A stretch of 10,394 bases of DNA from an uncultured Planctomycetota bacterium (GTDB lineage: Bacteria; Planctomycetota; SZUA-567; JAFGNG01): NCBI GenBank assembly GCA_947311175.1, contig CAMZKK010000034.1, positions 1 to 10,394 of the forward strand, read 5' to 3'. A model generated the notes under the pieces. The model did no database searches. It was not told the DNA's origin and saw only the letters and a program-made list of their open reading frames with translations. Positions 1 through 6,653 of this stretch are shown here, piece after piece; the first letter of the stretch is position 1; each line of letters starts with the position of its first letter. Both the position numbers and the translations under genes were made by a program.

Positions 1-1
1 A

Positions 2-514
2 TAACTGATTATATAGATTATTTTTTAACCCATCTATCCCAATATCAAATTGATTGAGCACATCTGTGCTACCAAAGTATGCTACTTCATAAAATCGCAA
101 AACCAATTTATAGTCATCCATATTTGAGCCATGAATGTTTTTTAATTCAGTGAGTTTTTGTTCAGGAATATCCCAATATGCGTGAATTCGGTATGGCCCC
201 ACTTCAAGTAATACTAGCTTTGCTTCTTTGCTGTCTGGAAAATTTTTGAATTCGATTGCTTTTAGAATGTCTTTGAGGGTATCCGGTGAGTAAACTTTTC
301 CAGTTGTTTTCTTTATTCGAGAGCTATCTCTTTGTAAATCAACCTCAAGGTCGCCACTCCCGATAATAAATTGTCGTTCAACTTTTTTTCCTCTAAAGGA
401 TACGAGGCTAAGTTCATTGGCTGTAGGAGAAAAAGCACACCCACCTTTGAGGGTTCGAGTATTCTTGGTTTTGTTCATTTTTCGATTATTATTTAAGGTA
501 GTCTGCATCTTCAT
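2..514 (-). CDS. DUF4912 domain protein, C-terminus cut by window edge
   Basis: The frame is open from an ATG at 514 to the left edge, giving 171 residues of a longer protein. The start is well supported: an AAAGGAGG ribosome binding site lies a few bases upstream on the minus strand. A second ATG follows two codons later. The first 75 or so residues are polar and basic (MKMQTTLNNNRKMNKTKNTR). From about residue 95 the sequence matches the DUF4912 pattern: LLEVGPYRIHAYWDIPEQ, then YKLVLRFYEVAYFGSTDVLN and FDIGIDG. The conserved AYW-[DE]-I core and the 'LR.Y.V' strand are typical of that family. Its biochemical role is not known; in other bacteria it is often found near carbohydrate-active enzymes. 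There is no signal peptide or membrane segment in the visible part. The zinc-binding gene ends 65 bases upstream on the same strand, so the two may share a transcript. Confidence 0.75.
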   Translation of the reverse strand, partial: MKMQTTLNNNRKMNKTKNTRTLKGGCAFSPTANELSLVSFRGKKVERQFIIGSGDLEVDLQRDSSRIKKTTGKVYSPDTLKDILKAIEFKNFPDSKEAKLVLLEVGPYRIHAYWDIPEQKLTELKNIHGSNMDDYKLVLRFYEVAYFGSTDVLNQFDIGIDGLKNNLYNQL

Positions 515-579
515 TTTCCTCCTTTATTAATCTATCATTGTTGCATCAATAACAAATGAGCAACAGTAGCATTGAAATA

Positions 580-792
580 CTATCTTTTCTCTGGGGTATT
601 GTAACGCCATTCAAGACGGCAATCATTGCATTTGAGAGAATTTATTACACTATAAAATGTAGTATATCCGGTGCTTGTATCACTTTTAGCTAGTGTCATT
701 TCGTCATGGATATTTGCATGATCATAGCACACTCCGCGTCCGCATGCGGCACAAGTTCCTCTTGCTTCATTTTCACAAAACCAACATTTCAT
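580..792 (-). CDS. small zinc-binding protein (double CxxC / B-box-like finger)
   Basis: A 70-residue protein. I chose the ATG at 792 rather than the one at 828, because an AGAGGATGAC ribosome binding site precedes 792 while nothing similar precedes 828. Potential zinc ligands are C3-x2-C6, C14-x2-C17, C22-x2-H25 with H29, and a C-terminal C55-x2-C58. The spacing of the first six resembles the small DUF2180-like or B-box-like fingers (pattern C..C.......C..C....C..H). One cluster could bind one or two zinc ions. The stretch between residues 30 and 52 is polar. No membrane segment is present, so it is presumably cytosolic. Its role is unknown; such proteins usually act in protein or nucleic-acid contacts. 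It has its own promoter candidate (841-873) and lies behind a terminator of the preceding gene, so it probably starts a separate transcript that may continue into the DUF4912 gene. Confidence 0.72.
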   Translation of the reverse strand: MKCWFCENEARGTCAACGRGVCYDHANIHDEMTLAKSDTSTGYTTFYSVINSLKCNDCRLEWRYNTPEKR

Positions 793-840
793 AATGTCAT
801 CCTCTAAAAAAATAGATGCTAAAATCATTAATTATAATGA

Positions 841-873
841 ATTATAGTTTAACACTGTTCAGTCAGTAGTCAA
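841..873 (-). promoter_or_regulatory. candidate sigma-70-type promoter for the zinc-protein gene
   Basis: On the minus strand a perfect TATAAT (846 down to 841) lies about 50 bases before the ATG at 792. A TTGACT box (873 down to 868) is upstream, but the 21-base spacing is longer than optimal, so the -35 assignment is doubtful. The spacer holds a 10-base palindrome, ACTGTTCAGT (854-863), a possible operator. Confidence 0.35.
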
Positions 874-952
874 AAAAAATATCATTATTTTTGATAGTTT
901 CGGATTGAAGTTGAGATAAATCTAAATATTTAAGATGCGGGGAATAATTATG

Positions 953-988
953 AAAAACAGAATATGACCACAAAGGGACTTTGTAGTC
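953..988 (-). terminator. rho-independent terminator after the GT2-YkuD fusion gene
   Basis: Read on the minus strand, GACTACAAAG-TCC-CTTTGTGGTC forms a 10-pair stem (one G-U) with a 3-base loop at 988 down to 966. It begins 7 bases after the stop codon at 996. A U-rich stretch follows, ending in UUUUU at 957-953. The few bases between stem and U-run make it less than ideal, but its position is right. Confidence 0.6.
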
Positions 989-995
989 GGCATTA

Positions 996-2786
996 TTATT
1001 TATCAACAATCCAAACAATAGTGCCAATGCCAATACCTGCGTATAATTTTTTCATTTGTTCCCCTTTTAACTCAATATTGCCGGTTGTGTTATACTTTTC
1101 ACTGTTGGTTCTCGTTTTGATTTTAATGTTTCCTCCCAACTGAGTATTGCCTGGAATTGGGGTGTTATTATAGTGAGATTGCAATAGGTGATTTGCCATT
1201 TTTTTGCTCAACCTGTTATCTTTTAAGGCAATTTCAATGTCTTTTTTATTCGGGTAGTTTAGTAGCAATATTGGACCTTCTGTCTTTGTATTACTTTTTT
1301 TAATAATTAAATATTTACCAATTGGTGTTCGTTGGTCATTAGCATTAATTTTTTTTCCTGCTTTTCTCCCAGTTTTTAAATCTTTAAACAGATAGACTTT
1401 TTTTGCATAACTTCTAACCAACATTACCTTAGATTTAAGATAAATAATAATATTTGCCTTCGCAATTGGTTTTTCTTTTATTGGGGAATAATGTTTTGTG
1501 TTTATGGTGTTCTTTTGTACATTCCTTTTGTGGGTTGCATGCAACTTGTTAGTTGCTTTTTTCTTGCTTTTACTTTTTGAATCTTTGTTGTTGGGGGTAA
1601 ATTGGGTAAGGGTGATGGTTCTTTCTGAATAATATTTATCGTTACCCTCACTTGTTTGCTGACCTTTTTGAGGAAGATTTAAAGCGTTTAGAGTCTTTGA
1701 AATTAATGCATTTTTTAATTCATGCCAATTGCTATTAGTCAAAACTTCATTGCGGACAATGATGAGGCTAACAGAGCTCAAAATGATTGTTAGGCAAAGT
1801 AAAAAGCGTAAGTATGGAGAATCGAAAACAATTGATGTTCTTGCTTGCTTTTTTGTCTTTATTTTTTCTTTTGGAATGGATGGTGAATCATCTGTCTTGC
1901 TCTCTTCCATCTTTAGTTGTGGTAATATCTCATCAAGTGAGAACTTTGGGATATCTAACCATGATATTTCAGCATCTAAGGGACCCTCCTCTTCAATAAA
2001 TATGTGTCTCCATTTATCTTTGAACTTTAAACCATTTTTTATTGTTAAATAGCGATAATTTAAATCTTCACTACCGTCGGTTGTTATGTTTTCTAGGTGA
2101 TACAAAGAGCTTTTTGGATAATATAATATTTTATAATCTTTTTCTCGAAGACGATAACAGTAATCTAAATCTTCAAATTGGACCGGGCTAAATTCGGTAT
2201 CAAGTAGCCCTACAAGCTTGGCAGCTTCTCCATTTATCAATAAACAGGCACTGATTGCGCATTGACAAAAATATTCAACATTTAAATTTTTGCTGTCTGC
2301 TTTTTCACCTCGACCAATAAACTGAATTTTGCCACTCTTACTGACTGCACATCCGGCGTTTTGCACCAAATTTTCTGGTTTTGGGAAAATTAACTTTGGA
2401 CAAATTGCCCCGATTTGCTTATCAACTTCCATTCGGGCAACCATTTTGCTGAGCCAATCTGAATCAAAGGCAATAACGTCATTATCTAAGAATAATATAT
2501 ATTTGCCGGAATAACTCTCTAAGGCATAATTTCTTCCTTTGATTGCTCCTTCATTTTTTTCAAAAGTTTTAATGTTGACTTGCCAGCTTGCCGGTGACGA
2601 TGCCTTGAAATTATTAAAAATTTCACTGGTGTTATCTTTTGAACCATTATTTATTAGCCACAATTCAACATTGTCATATTTTACCGTGCGTAAGGAATCT
2701 AGACACAGTTTTGTGATATCACCTTGGTTGTACCCCAAAATGATTATTGATACCTTCGGTTGATTATTGATAACTTGATTAACCAA
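996..2786 (-). CDS. GT2 glycosyltransferase fused through one membrane helix to an inactive L,D-transpeptidase-like (YkuD) domain
   Basis: 596 residues, three parts. Residues 12-260 are a family 2 glycosyltransferase: VSIIILGYN at 12-20, a DND metal/nucleotide-sugar motif at 101-103, and FEDLDYCYR at 204-212 with the usual acidic pair. Residues 325-345 (RFLLCLTIILSSVSLIIV) form one membrane helix. A lysine-rich linker follows (about 380-440). Residues 444-596 resemble the YkuD/YafK-type L,D-transpeptidase fold: QRTPIGKYLI at 485-494, LLNYPNKKD at 508-516, GGNIKIK at 551-557 and TTGNIEL at 567-573, ending GTIVWIV. In active enzymes the last two blocks read GGNIxIHG and STGCIxL; here His is replaced by K557 and the catalytic Cys by N570, so peptidoglycan cross-linking activity is not expected. 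Inferred topology: enzyme in the cytoplasm, YkuD part outside. The start is TTG at 2786, inside the end of the upstream gene (8-base overlap), which suggests translational coupling. Donor sugar and acceptor are unknown. Confidence 0.85.
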   Translation of the reverse strand: MVNQVINNQPKVSIIILGYNQGDITKLCLDSLRTVKYDNVELWLINNGSKDNTSEIFNNFKASSPASWQVNIKTFEKNEGAIKGRNYALESYSGKYILFLDNDVIAFDSDWLSKMVARMEVDKQIGAICPKLIFPKPENLVQNAGCAVSKSGKIQFIGRGEKADSKNLNVEYFCQCAISACLLINGEAAKLVGLLDTEFSPVQFEDLDYCYRLREKDYKILYYPKSSLYHLENITTDGSEDLNYRYLTIKNGLKFKDKWRHIFIEEEGPLDAEISWLDIPKFSLDEILPQLKMEESKTDDSPSIPKEKIKTKKQARTSIVFDSPYLRFLLCLTIILSSVSLIIVRNEVLTNSNWHELKNALISKTLNALNLPQKGQQTSEGNDKYYSERTITLTQFTPNNKDSKSKSKKKATNKLHATHKRNVQKNTINTKHYSPIKEKPIAKANIIIYLKSKVMLVRSYAKKVYLFKDLKTGRKAGKKINANDQRTPIGKYLIIKKSNTKTEGPILLLNYPNKKDIEIALKDNRLSKKMANHLLQSHYNNTPIPGNTQLGGNIKIKTRTNSEKYNTTGNIELKGEQMKKLYAGIGIGTIVWIVDK

Positions 2787-4125
2787 TGTTGAGTTTTTTC
2801 CCTTTTATCTCTATAAAACCTAATACGGTATTTTCTTGAAGAGTTGTATGTGATGTGTATTCATCAATTGTTTTAACCCAAAGGTCATTTGCGGACGATT
2901 TATATGGGATATTGAATAGATTTTTAATTAATTTGAATTTACTGATAGTCTCGATAACTAATCCACTCGTGGCAAGGTGCATCTCGGTTTCATGTCTGTC
3001 TTCAAAGTTAAATCCGAAGCTAGAGGCAATAGACATAAATTCGAATGCTTCTGGTACATCACTGTCAATACATAGGATTTTTCCTCTAACAAAACTATTG
3101 TTTTCGAGGATTGAGATTAACTCTGGCAATAATTCAGTAGCTGGAGTTCTTAGTTGAAGGAAATCTTCTATTATTAGGTAATCAAATGTATTTTTAGGGA
3201 AAGGTAATTGTTGAGCTGGCGGAAAATAATTCCAATTTAAAGTTTCTTTATTATTATTATTTTGGAATTGTTGAGTTAGCTCTGCACTTGTATTTAGGGC
3301 AGTAATTTTACATTGATATTTTTTGGCTATGTTTTCTGCTAATTGACCATCACAAGAACCTATCAGCAATACTTTATTATCGTTTTTTAGCTTATCGATA
3401 TATATTTCTTCATTATCAAATTCGCATTCCTTTTTATAGATACCGCTGTTCACAGAAAATTCATTTATAAAGAGTTCAAATTCATTGTTTAGTTCTTCGT
3501 AGGTGCGTTGCTGTTCATCTGCAAATTTTTCTTCAAACAGCGTAATTGCCTTTTCTGAAACCTTTTGGTTGGTGTCATTTATTAATTTTTCAATAATTTC
3601 TCTTTCAAGGTTTTCATTTTCCAGACATGCCAATCTTACCGTCATTTTTGGATGATTAGAAATGAATTGTTGAACTTTGATGTTCTTGGTTTTTTCTGCA
3701 AGTAGCCGAGGAAGATGGCTGGTTGAAATGTTTTTTAAGAGATATTCGGCCTCTTCAATTGTTGCATTCTTACTATCAATCAAGGCAACTGCCAAATCAA
3801 AAACATAAAATTTTTCTTTACCTTTATGTGAGATATAGTCCGCAGTAACTCTTTTAGTCAAGGCATCATATATTTCTTTTGTTAGGTTATTTCGTTCTGC
3901 AATAGCTACGGCAACCCTTACATCAGGGTCATAGGCTAGTCTAGTAATGGTCTCTACACTCAAATTTGGATTCTTTGCTGAAGATATTCTCACCTCTACA
4001 TGGGGACTATGGGAAAGTTCTTCTAGTTGACTTGATTCTGCGTCGTGATGTTCAGCAGCTTTAATTCCGGCATTAATATCCCCGCTTTGTAATTTATTGA
4101 TTAACATTCTTACTTTTGATGACAT
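2779..4125 (-). CDS. leucine-rich-variant/HEAT-like repeat protein with C-terminal methyltransferase-like domain
   Basis: 448 residues from the ATG at 4125. The open frame also has an ATG at 4143, but that one abuts a hairpin and has no ribosome binding site, while AAAGGT precedes 4125 by about 7 bases. The first half holds LRV/HEAT-like units of the form 'NPNLSVETITRLAYDPDVRVAVA' (split here as NPNLSVETITRLA and YDPDVRVAVA), with further copies near SNHPKMTVRLACLENENLE. Such alpha-solenoids usually bind proteins. The second half (about residue 250 on) looks like a class I SAM-dependent methyltransferase: NKVLLIGSCDGQLAENIAKK as motif I, with a departure from the usual GxGxG, then FPKNTFDYLIIEDFLQL as the motif IV region and a late strand-rich tail. 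Whether SAM is bound is uncertain. No membrane segment is seen. Its stop overlaps the start of the GT2-YkuD gene, so the two proteins probably work together; the methyl acceptor cannot be read from sequence. Confidence 0.75.
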   Translation of the reverse strand: MSSKVRMLINKLQSGDINAGIKAAEHHDAESSQLEELSHSPHVEVRISSAKNPNLSVETITRLAYDPDVRVAVAIAERNNLTKEIYDALTKRVTADYISHKGKEKFYVFDLAVALIDSKNATIEEAEYLLKNISTSHLPRLLAEKTKNIKVQQFISNHPKMTVRLACLENENLEREIIEKLINDTNQKVSEKAITLFEEKFADEQQRTYEELNNEFELFINEFSVNSGIYKKECEFDNEEIYIDKLKNDNKVLLIGSCDGQLAENIAKKYQCKITALNTSAELTQQFQNNNNKETLNWNYFPPAQQLPFPKNTFDYLIIEDFLQLRTPATELLPELISILENNSFVRGKILCIDSDVPEAFEFMSIASSFGFNFEDRHETEMHLATSGLVIETISKFKLIKNLFNIPYKSSANDLWVKTIDEYTSHTTLQENTVLGFIEIKGKKLNIG

Positions 4126-4146
4126 GTCTTTACCTTTATCCATTAT

Positions 4147-4184
4147 TTAAGTTGCCCAGCATGTTTCCACGCTGGGCAGCTTAA
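4147..4184 (-). terminator. strong hairpin with GAAA loop between rpsT and the repeat-methyltransferase gene
   Basis: On the minus-strand transcript the arms TTAAGCTGCCCAGCGTG and CATGCTGGGCAACTTAA close a GAAA tetraloop, with 16 of 17 positions pairing (one C-A mismatch, one G-U). It begins 51 bases after the rpsT stop. No U-run follows; AUAAUGG comes directly after. It may be an imperfect terminator, an attenuator, or a stabilising 3' end for the rpsT message that lowers expression of the next gene. Confidence 0.55.
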
Positions 4185-4235
4185 TTATAAATTTTAATGC
4201 TCACTAAAATACATTAATTGAAATGATTTTAGTTT

Positions 4236-4502
4236 TTAAGATACTACTTTAGATGCGCTTATTGCCAAGCGTGACTTTTTGCGGTCAGCGGTTTTGCGAT
4301 GAAGAATACCTTTGTTCTTAGCTTTGTCGATTGCCTTGTGAACTTTCTTGAGTTCCTCTTTAGTTTTTTCTTTGTCTCCACTTTCAAGGGCGGTAACAAA
4401 TTCTTTAGTAGCGTTTTTAAGTCTTTCTTTTCTTACTTTATTACGCAACATTGATTTTTTGTTTTGCCTTATTCTTTTTTTTGCTGATGCACAATTTGCC
4501 AT
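4236..4502 (-). CDS. rpsT: 30S ribosomal protein S20
   Basis: 88 residues, the usual length of S20. The N-terminus MANCASAKKRIRQNKK, the basic helical body and the C-terminal block GILHRKTADRKKSRLA are diagnostic of bS20. It binds 16S rRNA (5' domain and helix 44) early in assembly of the small subunit. The start is supported by AAGGAG 11 bases upstream on the minus strand. Cysteine at position 4 is a small departure from the common MANxxSAxKR beginning. The TPR gene ends 41 bases upstream without a visible terminator, so rpsT is probably transcribed with it. A strong hairpin follows at 4147-4184. In E. coli S20 represses its own translation; nothing in this sequence shows that here. Confidence 0.97.
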   Translation of the reverse strand: MANCASAKKRIRQNKKSMLRNKVRKERLKNATKEFVTALESGDKEKTKEELKKVHKAIDKAKNKGILHRKTADRKKSRLAISASKVVS

Positions 4503-4543
4503 ATTATTCTACTCTCCTTAACTTTGTTATTTAAATATAAAAA

Positions 4544-5932
4544 TTATTTTTTGATTTTTTCTCGTAAAATTTTAACTTTATCTTTGATGTCTCTGTAGGT
4601 GATATCATCTTCAAATATCTTGGTAAATAATTCTAAAGATTCTTGGTATTCACCTGCTTCTTCTTGTGCGCACGCAAGGAAGTAAATGGTATCTCTAATC
4701 CTATCAAATACCTCTTGTCCTTTTATCGCTTTTTTATACATATCAATTGCCAAATCATTCTGTCCCATACCGGCAAAAGAACGCCCCATGTAGGTATAGG
4801 ATTGAATAGAAATCTTAGGGTCTTTACATGATTGTTGAAATTCAGCAACTGCGTCATCATATCGTTTAGCGTCAAAATAAAAAGTACCAAGATCATAATG
4901 GAACTTACTGATAAGCGGCTGGTCTTTGACTCGCTTTTCATACTCACTAATTTGGTATGCCTTGAGTTTTTTGTAGGCAGCAATGTATTTTTTCTTAAGT
5001 TCTATATCTTTGCCACCAGTTTTATCAAAGGCATCTTTGTGTTTGCGGGTAATAATCTTCAACTTTTTGATTTCAAGGTCACCAAGCTTAACTGCGATGG
5101 TTGTATCACTTGGCATAATTTCCTTTGCCTTGCTGTAACATTCTTTGGCTTTTTTGTATCCTTTGTTGAAGTCTTCTAGGTTATACCAGGTGTCACCAAT
5201 TCTGATAAGTGTCTTGTAGTCATCAGGTTTTTCAGCCACTTTCTTTTCAAGGATAGCGATTTTTTCTAGTCGCATATCGTCAGTTCTCGCTATCTGGCTG
5301 TCAATTTCTTGCTCTCTGGCTTCGCCTGAATCTTTAATGATTGATCTAGCACCCTCGGTAGCTCCCTTGGAGAAAATTGCAGAAGTTTCGCTTGCTGAAA
5401 GTTCTCTCATTTTAATGTCGATATCATTTTCAGGATCAATCTTTTTAATCATTTCGCAATATTCAATTGCCTCTTTTGCCCTGCCAGCATTAGTTAGCAA
5501 CTCAACAAGGTCTTTTATAATATTTATATTTTCCGGATCAAATTTATTTAGCAGGTATGTGGTCTGCCATATTGCAACATCATAATACCCTAATTCGGCA
5601 GCACAGCTAGATAAGGTTTTCATCAACACTTTAAGTTCAGGATTTATTGTAAGTCCATCTTCGCAAGCGAAGATGGCTTCTTCATTCTTTTTTGTTTTTG
5701 AAAAGACAATTGCTTTGATGATTGGTACTATTGCTTTAATGGTTGCTACTGTTCCGTTAGTACCACTTTCAGAAAAATTTCTCATTTGAGCGGCGCGGAG
5801 TTTTTCTCTTGCATCAATATCGTCAGGCTTAAACATTAATGCTTGCTTGTAATTAAAGATAGCGAGATCATAATTTCTGCGTTCAATTGCATTTTGTGCT
5901 TTTGTGATAAATTTGTTGATATCAACAGCCAT
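4544..5932 (-). CDS. tetratricopeptide-repeat (TPR) protein
   Basis: 462 residues, almost entirely helical and without signal peptide or membrane segment. Recognisable TPR units occur at about residues 7-45 (AIERRNYDLAIFNYKQALMF followed by KPDD), 113-170 (ELGYYDVAIWQ; AGRAKEAIEYCEMIKKIDP), 236-275 (IRIGDTWYNLEDFNKGYKKA), 343-375 (YDLGTFYFDAKRYDDAVAEF), 377-405 (YTYMGRSFAGMGQNDLAIDM) and 415-445. A charged helical segment (about 200-235) interrupts the array. TPR arrays are protein-binding scaffolds; the partner is unknown. The first residues (KAQNAIERRNYDLAI) resemble a type of TPR protein I associate with planctomycete-like genomes, which is a weak impression. The ATG at 5932 has only a modest GAAAG ribosome binding site. 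A promoter with TTGACA lies upstream (5983-6010), and rpsT follows 41 bases after the stop. Confidence 0.88.
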   Translation of the reverse strand: MAVDINKFITKAQNAIERRNYDLAIFNYKQALMFKPDDIDAREKLRAAQMRNFSESGTNGTVATIKAIVPIIKAIVFSKTKKNEEAIFACEDGLTINPELKVLMKTLSSCAAELGYYDVAIWQTTYLLNKFDPENINIIKDLVELLTNAGRAKEAIEYCEMIKKIDPENDIDIKMRELSASETSAIFSKGATEGARSIIKDSGEAREQEIDSQIARTDDMRLEKIAILEKKVAEKPDDYKTLIRIGDTWYNLEDFNKGYKKAKECYSKAKEIMPSDTTIAVKLGDLEIKKLKIITRKHKDAFDKTGGKDIELKKKYIAAYKKLKAYQISEYEKRVKDQPLISKFHYDLGTFYFDAKRYDDAVAEFQQSCKDPKISIQSYTYMGRSFAGMGQNDLAIDMYKKAIKGQEVFDRIRDTIYFLACAQEEAGEYQESLELFTKIFEDDITYRDIKDKVKILREKIKK

Positions 5933-5982
5933 ATAATTGTCTTTCAGTTATTTTAATATATTTACACATAATAAAGAATAAG

Positions 5983-6010
5983 ATATTAAGGTTATTAGTT
6001 CGTTTGTCAA
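5983..6010 (-). promoter_or_regulatory. candidate sigma-70-type promoter of the TPR-rpsT transcript
   Basis: On the minus strand a perfect TTGACA (6010 down to 6005) is followed after 16 bases by TAATAT (5988 down to 5983). This puts the predicted transcript start about 44 bases before the ATG at 5932. It lies in the 209-base divergent gap between the TPR gene and def. Confidence 0.45.
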
Positions 6011-6022
6011 TCAAAAAAGAGG

Positions 6023-6050
6023 TTGATTTGTTGGATAATAAAAATAGTAT
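6023..6050 (+). promoter_or_regulatory. candidate promoter of def-fmt
   Basis: TTGATT (6023-6028), 16 bases, TAGTAT (6045-6050) is a moderate sigma-70 match upstream of def. An alternative is TTGGTT (6052-6057), 16 bases, TATTAA (6074-6079). In such AT-rich DNA either could arise by chance. Confidence 0.28.
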
Positions 6051-6074
6051 ATTGGTTGAGAAAAAATCATAAAT

Positions 6075-6110
6075 ATTAACAACATCGTAAATTGCGATAA
6101 AATTGTTAAT
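6075..6110. repeat. nested inverted repeat upstream of def
   Basis: ATTAACAA (6075-6082) is mirrored exactly by TTGTTAAT (6103-6110), and inside them ATCG (6084-6087) is mirrored by CGAT (6095-6098). It sits 32 bases before the def start, between the promoter candidates and the ribosome binding site. It could be an operator or a 5' leader hairpin. The arms are AT-rich, so chance is possible. Confidence 0.3.
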
Positions 6111-6141
6111 TTGTAACTTTTTATAAATGGAGAATTCGTAT

Positions 6142-6653
6142 ATGACAATGCAGTTGACTGTTTATCCGTCACCGATTTTACGTCAAAAATCCGAAGATAT
6201 TACTGTTATTGATGATGAACTTCGCCAATTGGTGGAAAAAATGCTCGATACCATGTATGAAGAAAACGGGGTTGGGCTTGCTGCTCCTCAAGTTGGAATA
6301 AACAAGAGGGTTATTGTGATTGATGTCTCTGAAGAGAGAAATAAGCCTGAGATATTTATCAATCCTTGTATTGATAGTTTTTCTTCTGAAAAAGAACTTT
6401 CAGAAGAAGGTTGTCTAGTGTTCCTGATGTTCATGCGAATGTTGAAAGGGCTGCAAAAGTAAAGGTTTATGCCCAAAAGATTAATGGTGATGACTTTGAA
6501 GAAGAAATTTCAGGGTTATTTGCTCGTGCCTTTCAGCATGAGGTTGACCATCTTGACGGGATTCTTTTTATTGATAGGGTTAGTCAATCGGAGAAAAATG
6601 ATATTAAAGATTCTATTGCAGAGCTTGAATTTAAATATAGTGGGTCTAAGTAA
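6142..6653 (+). pseudogene. def: peptide deformylase, interrupted by a one-base frameshift
   Basis: Peptide deformylase removes the formyl group from new proteins in the cytoplasm using a bound metal ion. The ATG at 6142 is chosen because GGAGA lies 9 bases upstream; the ATG at 6127 overlaps that site. The first part, in one frame, runs to about 6417 and includes GVGLAAPQVG (residues 43-52) and EEGCL with the metal-ligand Cys91. It then reads out of frame to a stop at 6460-6462. The rest continues in the -1 frame from about 6417 to the stop at 6651-6653, with SVPDVHANVERA and HEVDHLDG, which holds both ligand histidines and the catalytic Glu. Restoring one base near 6415-6417 (inside EGCL-SVP) yields about 170 residues, normal for the family. 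Both halves are otherwise intact, so this is either very recent inactivation or a sequencing/assembly error. fmt follows directly. Confidence 0.9.

Noticed and set aside
539..565. Inverted repeat TGTTGC/GCAACA between the zinc-protein and DUF4912 genes
   Set aside because: Six pairs around a 15-base loop with no U-run; too weak to call a terminator or operator.
1729..2763. Plus-strand open frames opposite the GT2-YkuD gene
   Set aside because: They are low-complexity shadows with no recognisable domains, opposite a clearly conserved gene.
6409..6420. Programmed -1 frameshifting in def
   Set aside because: The sequence around GGTTGTCTAGTG has no slippery heptamer of the X-XXY-YYZ type, and I see no strong downstream structure; deformylase genes are not known to use frameshifting.
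6411..6653. Second half of def as a separate gene starting at TTG 6411
   Set aside because: Its residues continue the deformylase motif exactly where the first half stops matching (SVPDVH after EGCL); it has no ribosome binding site of its own.
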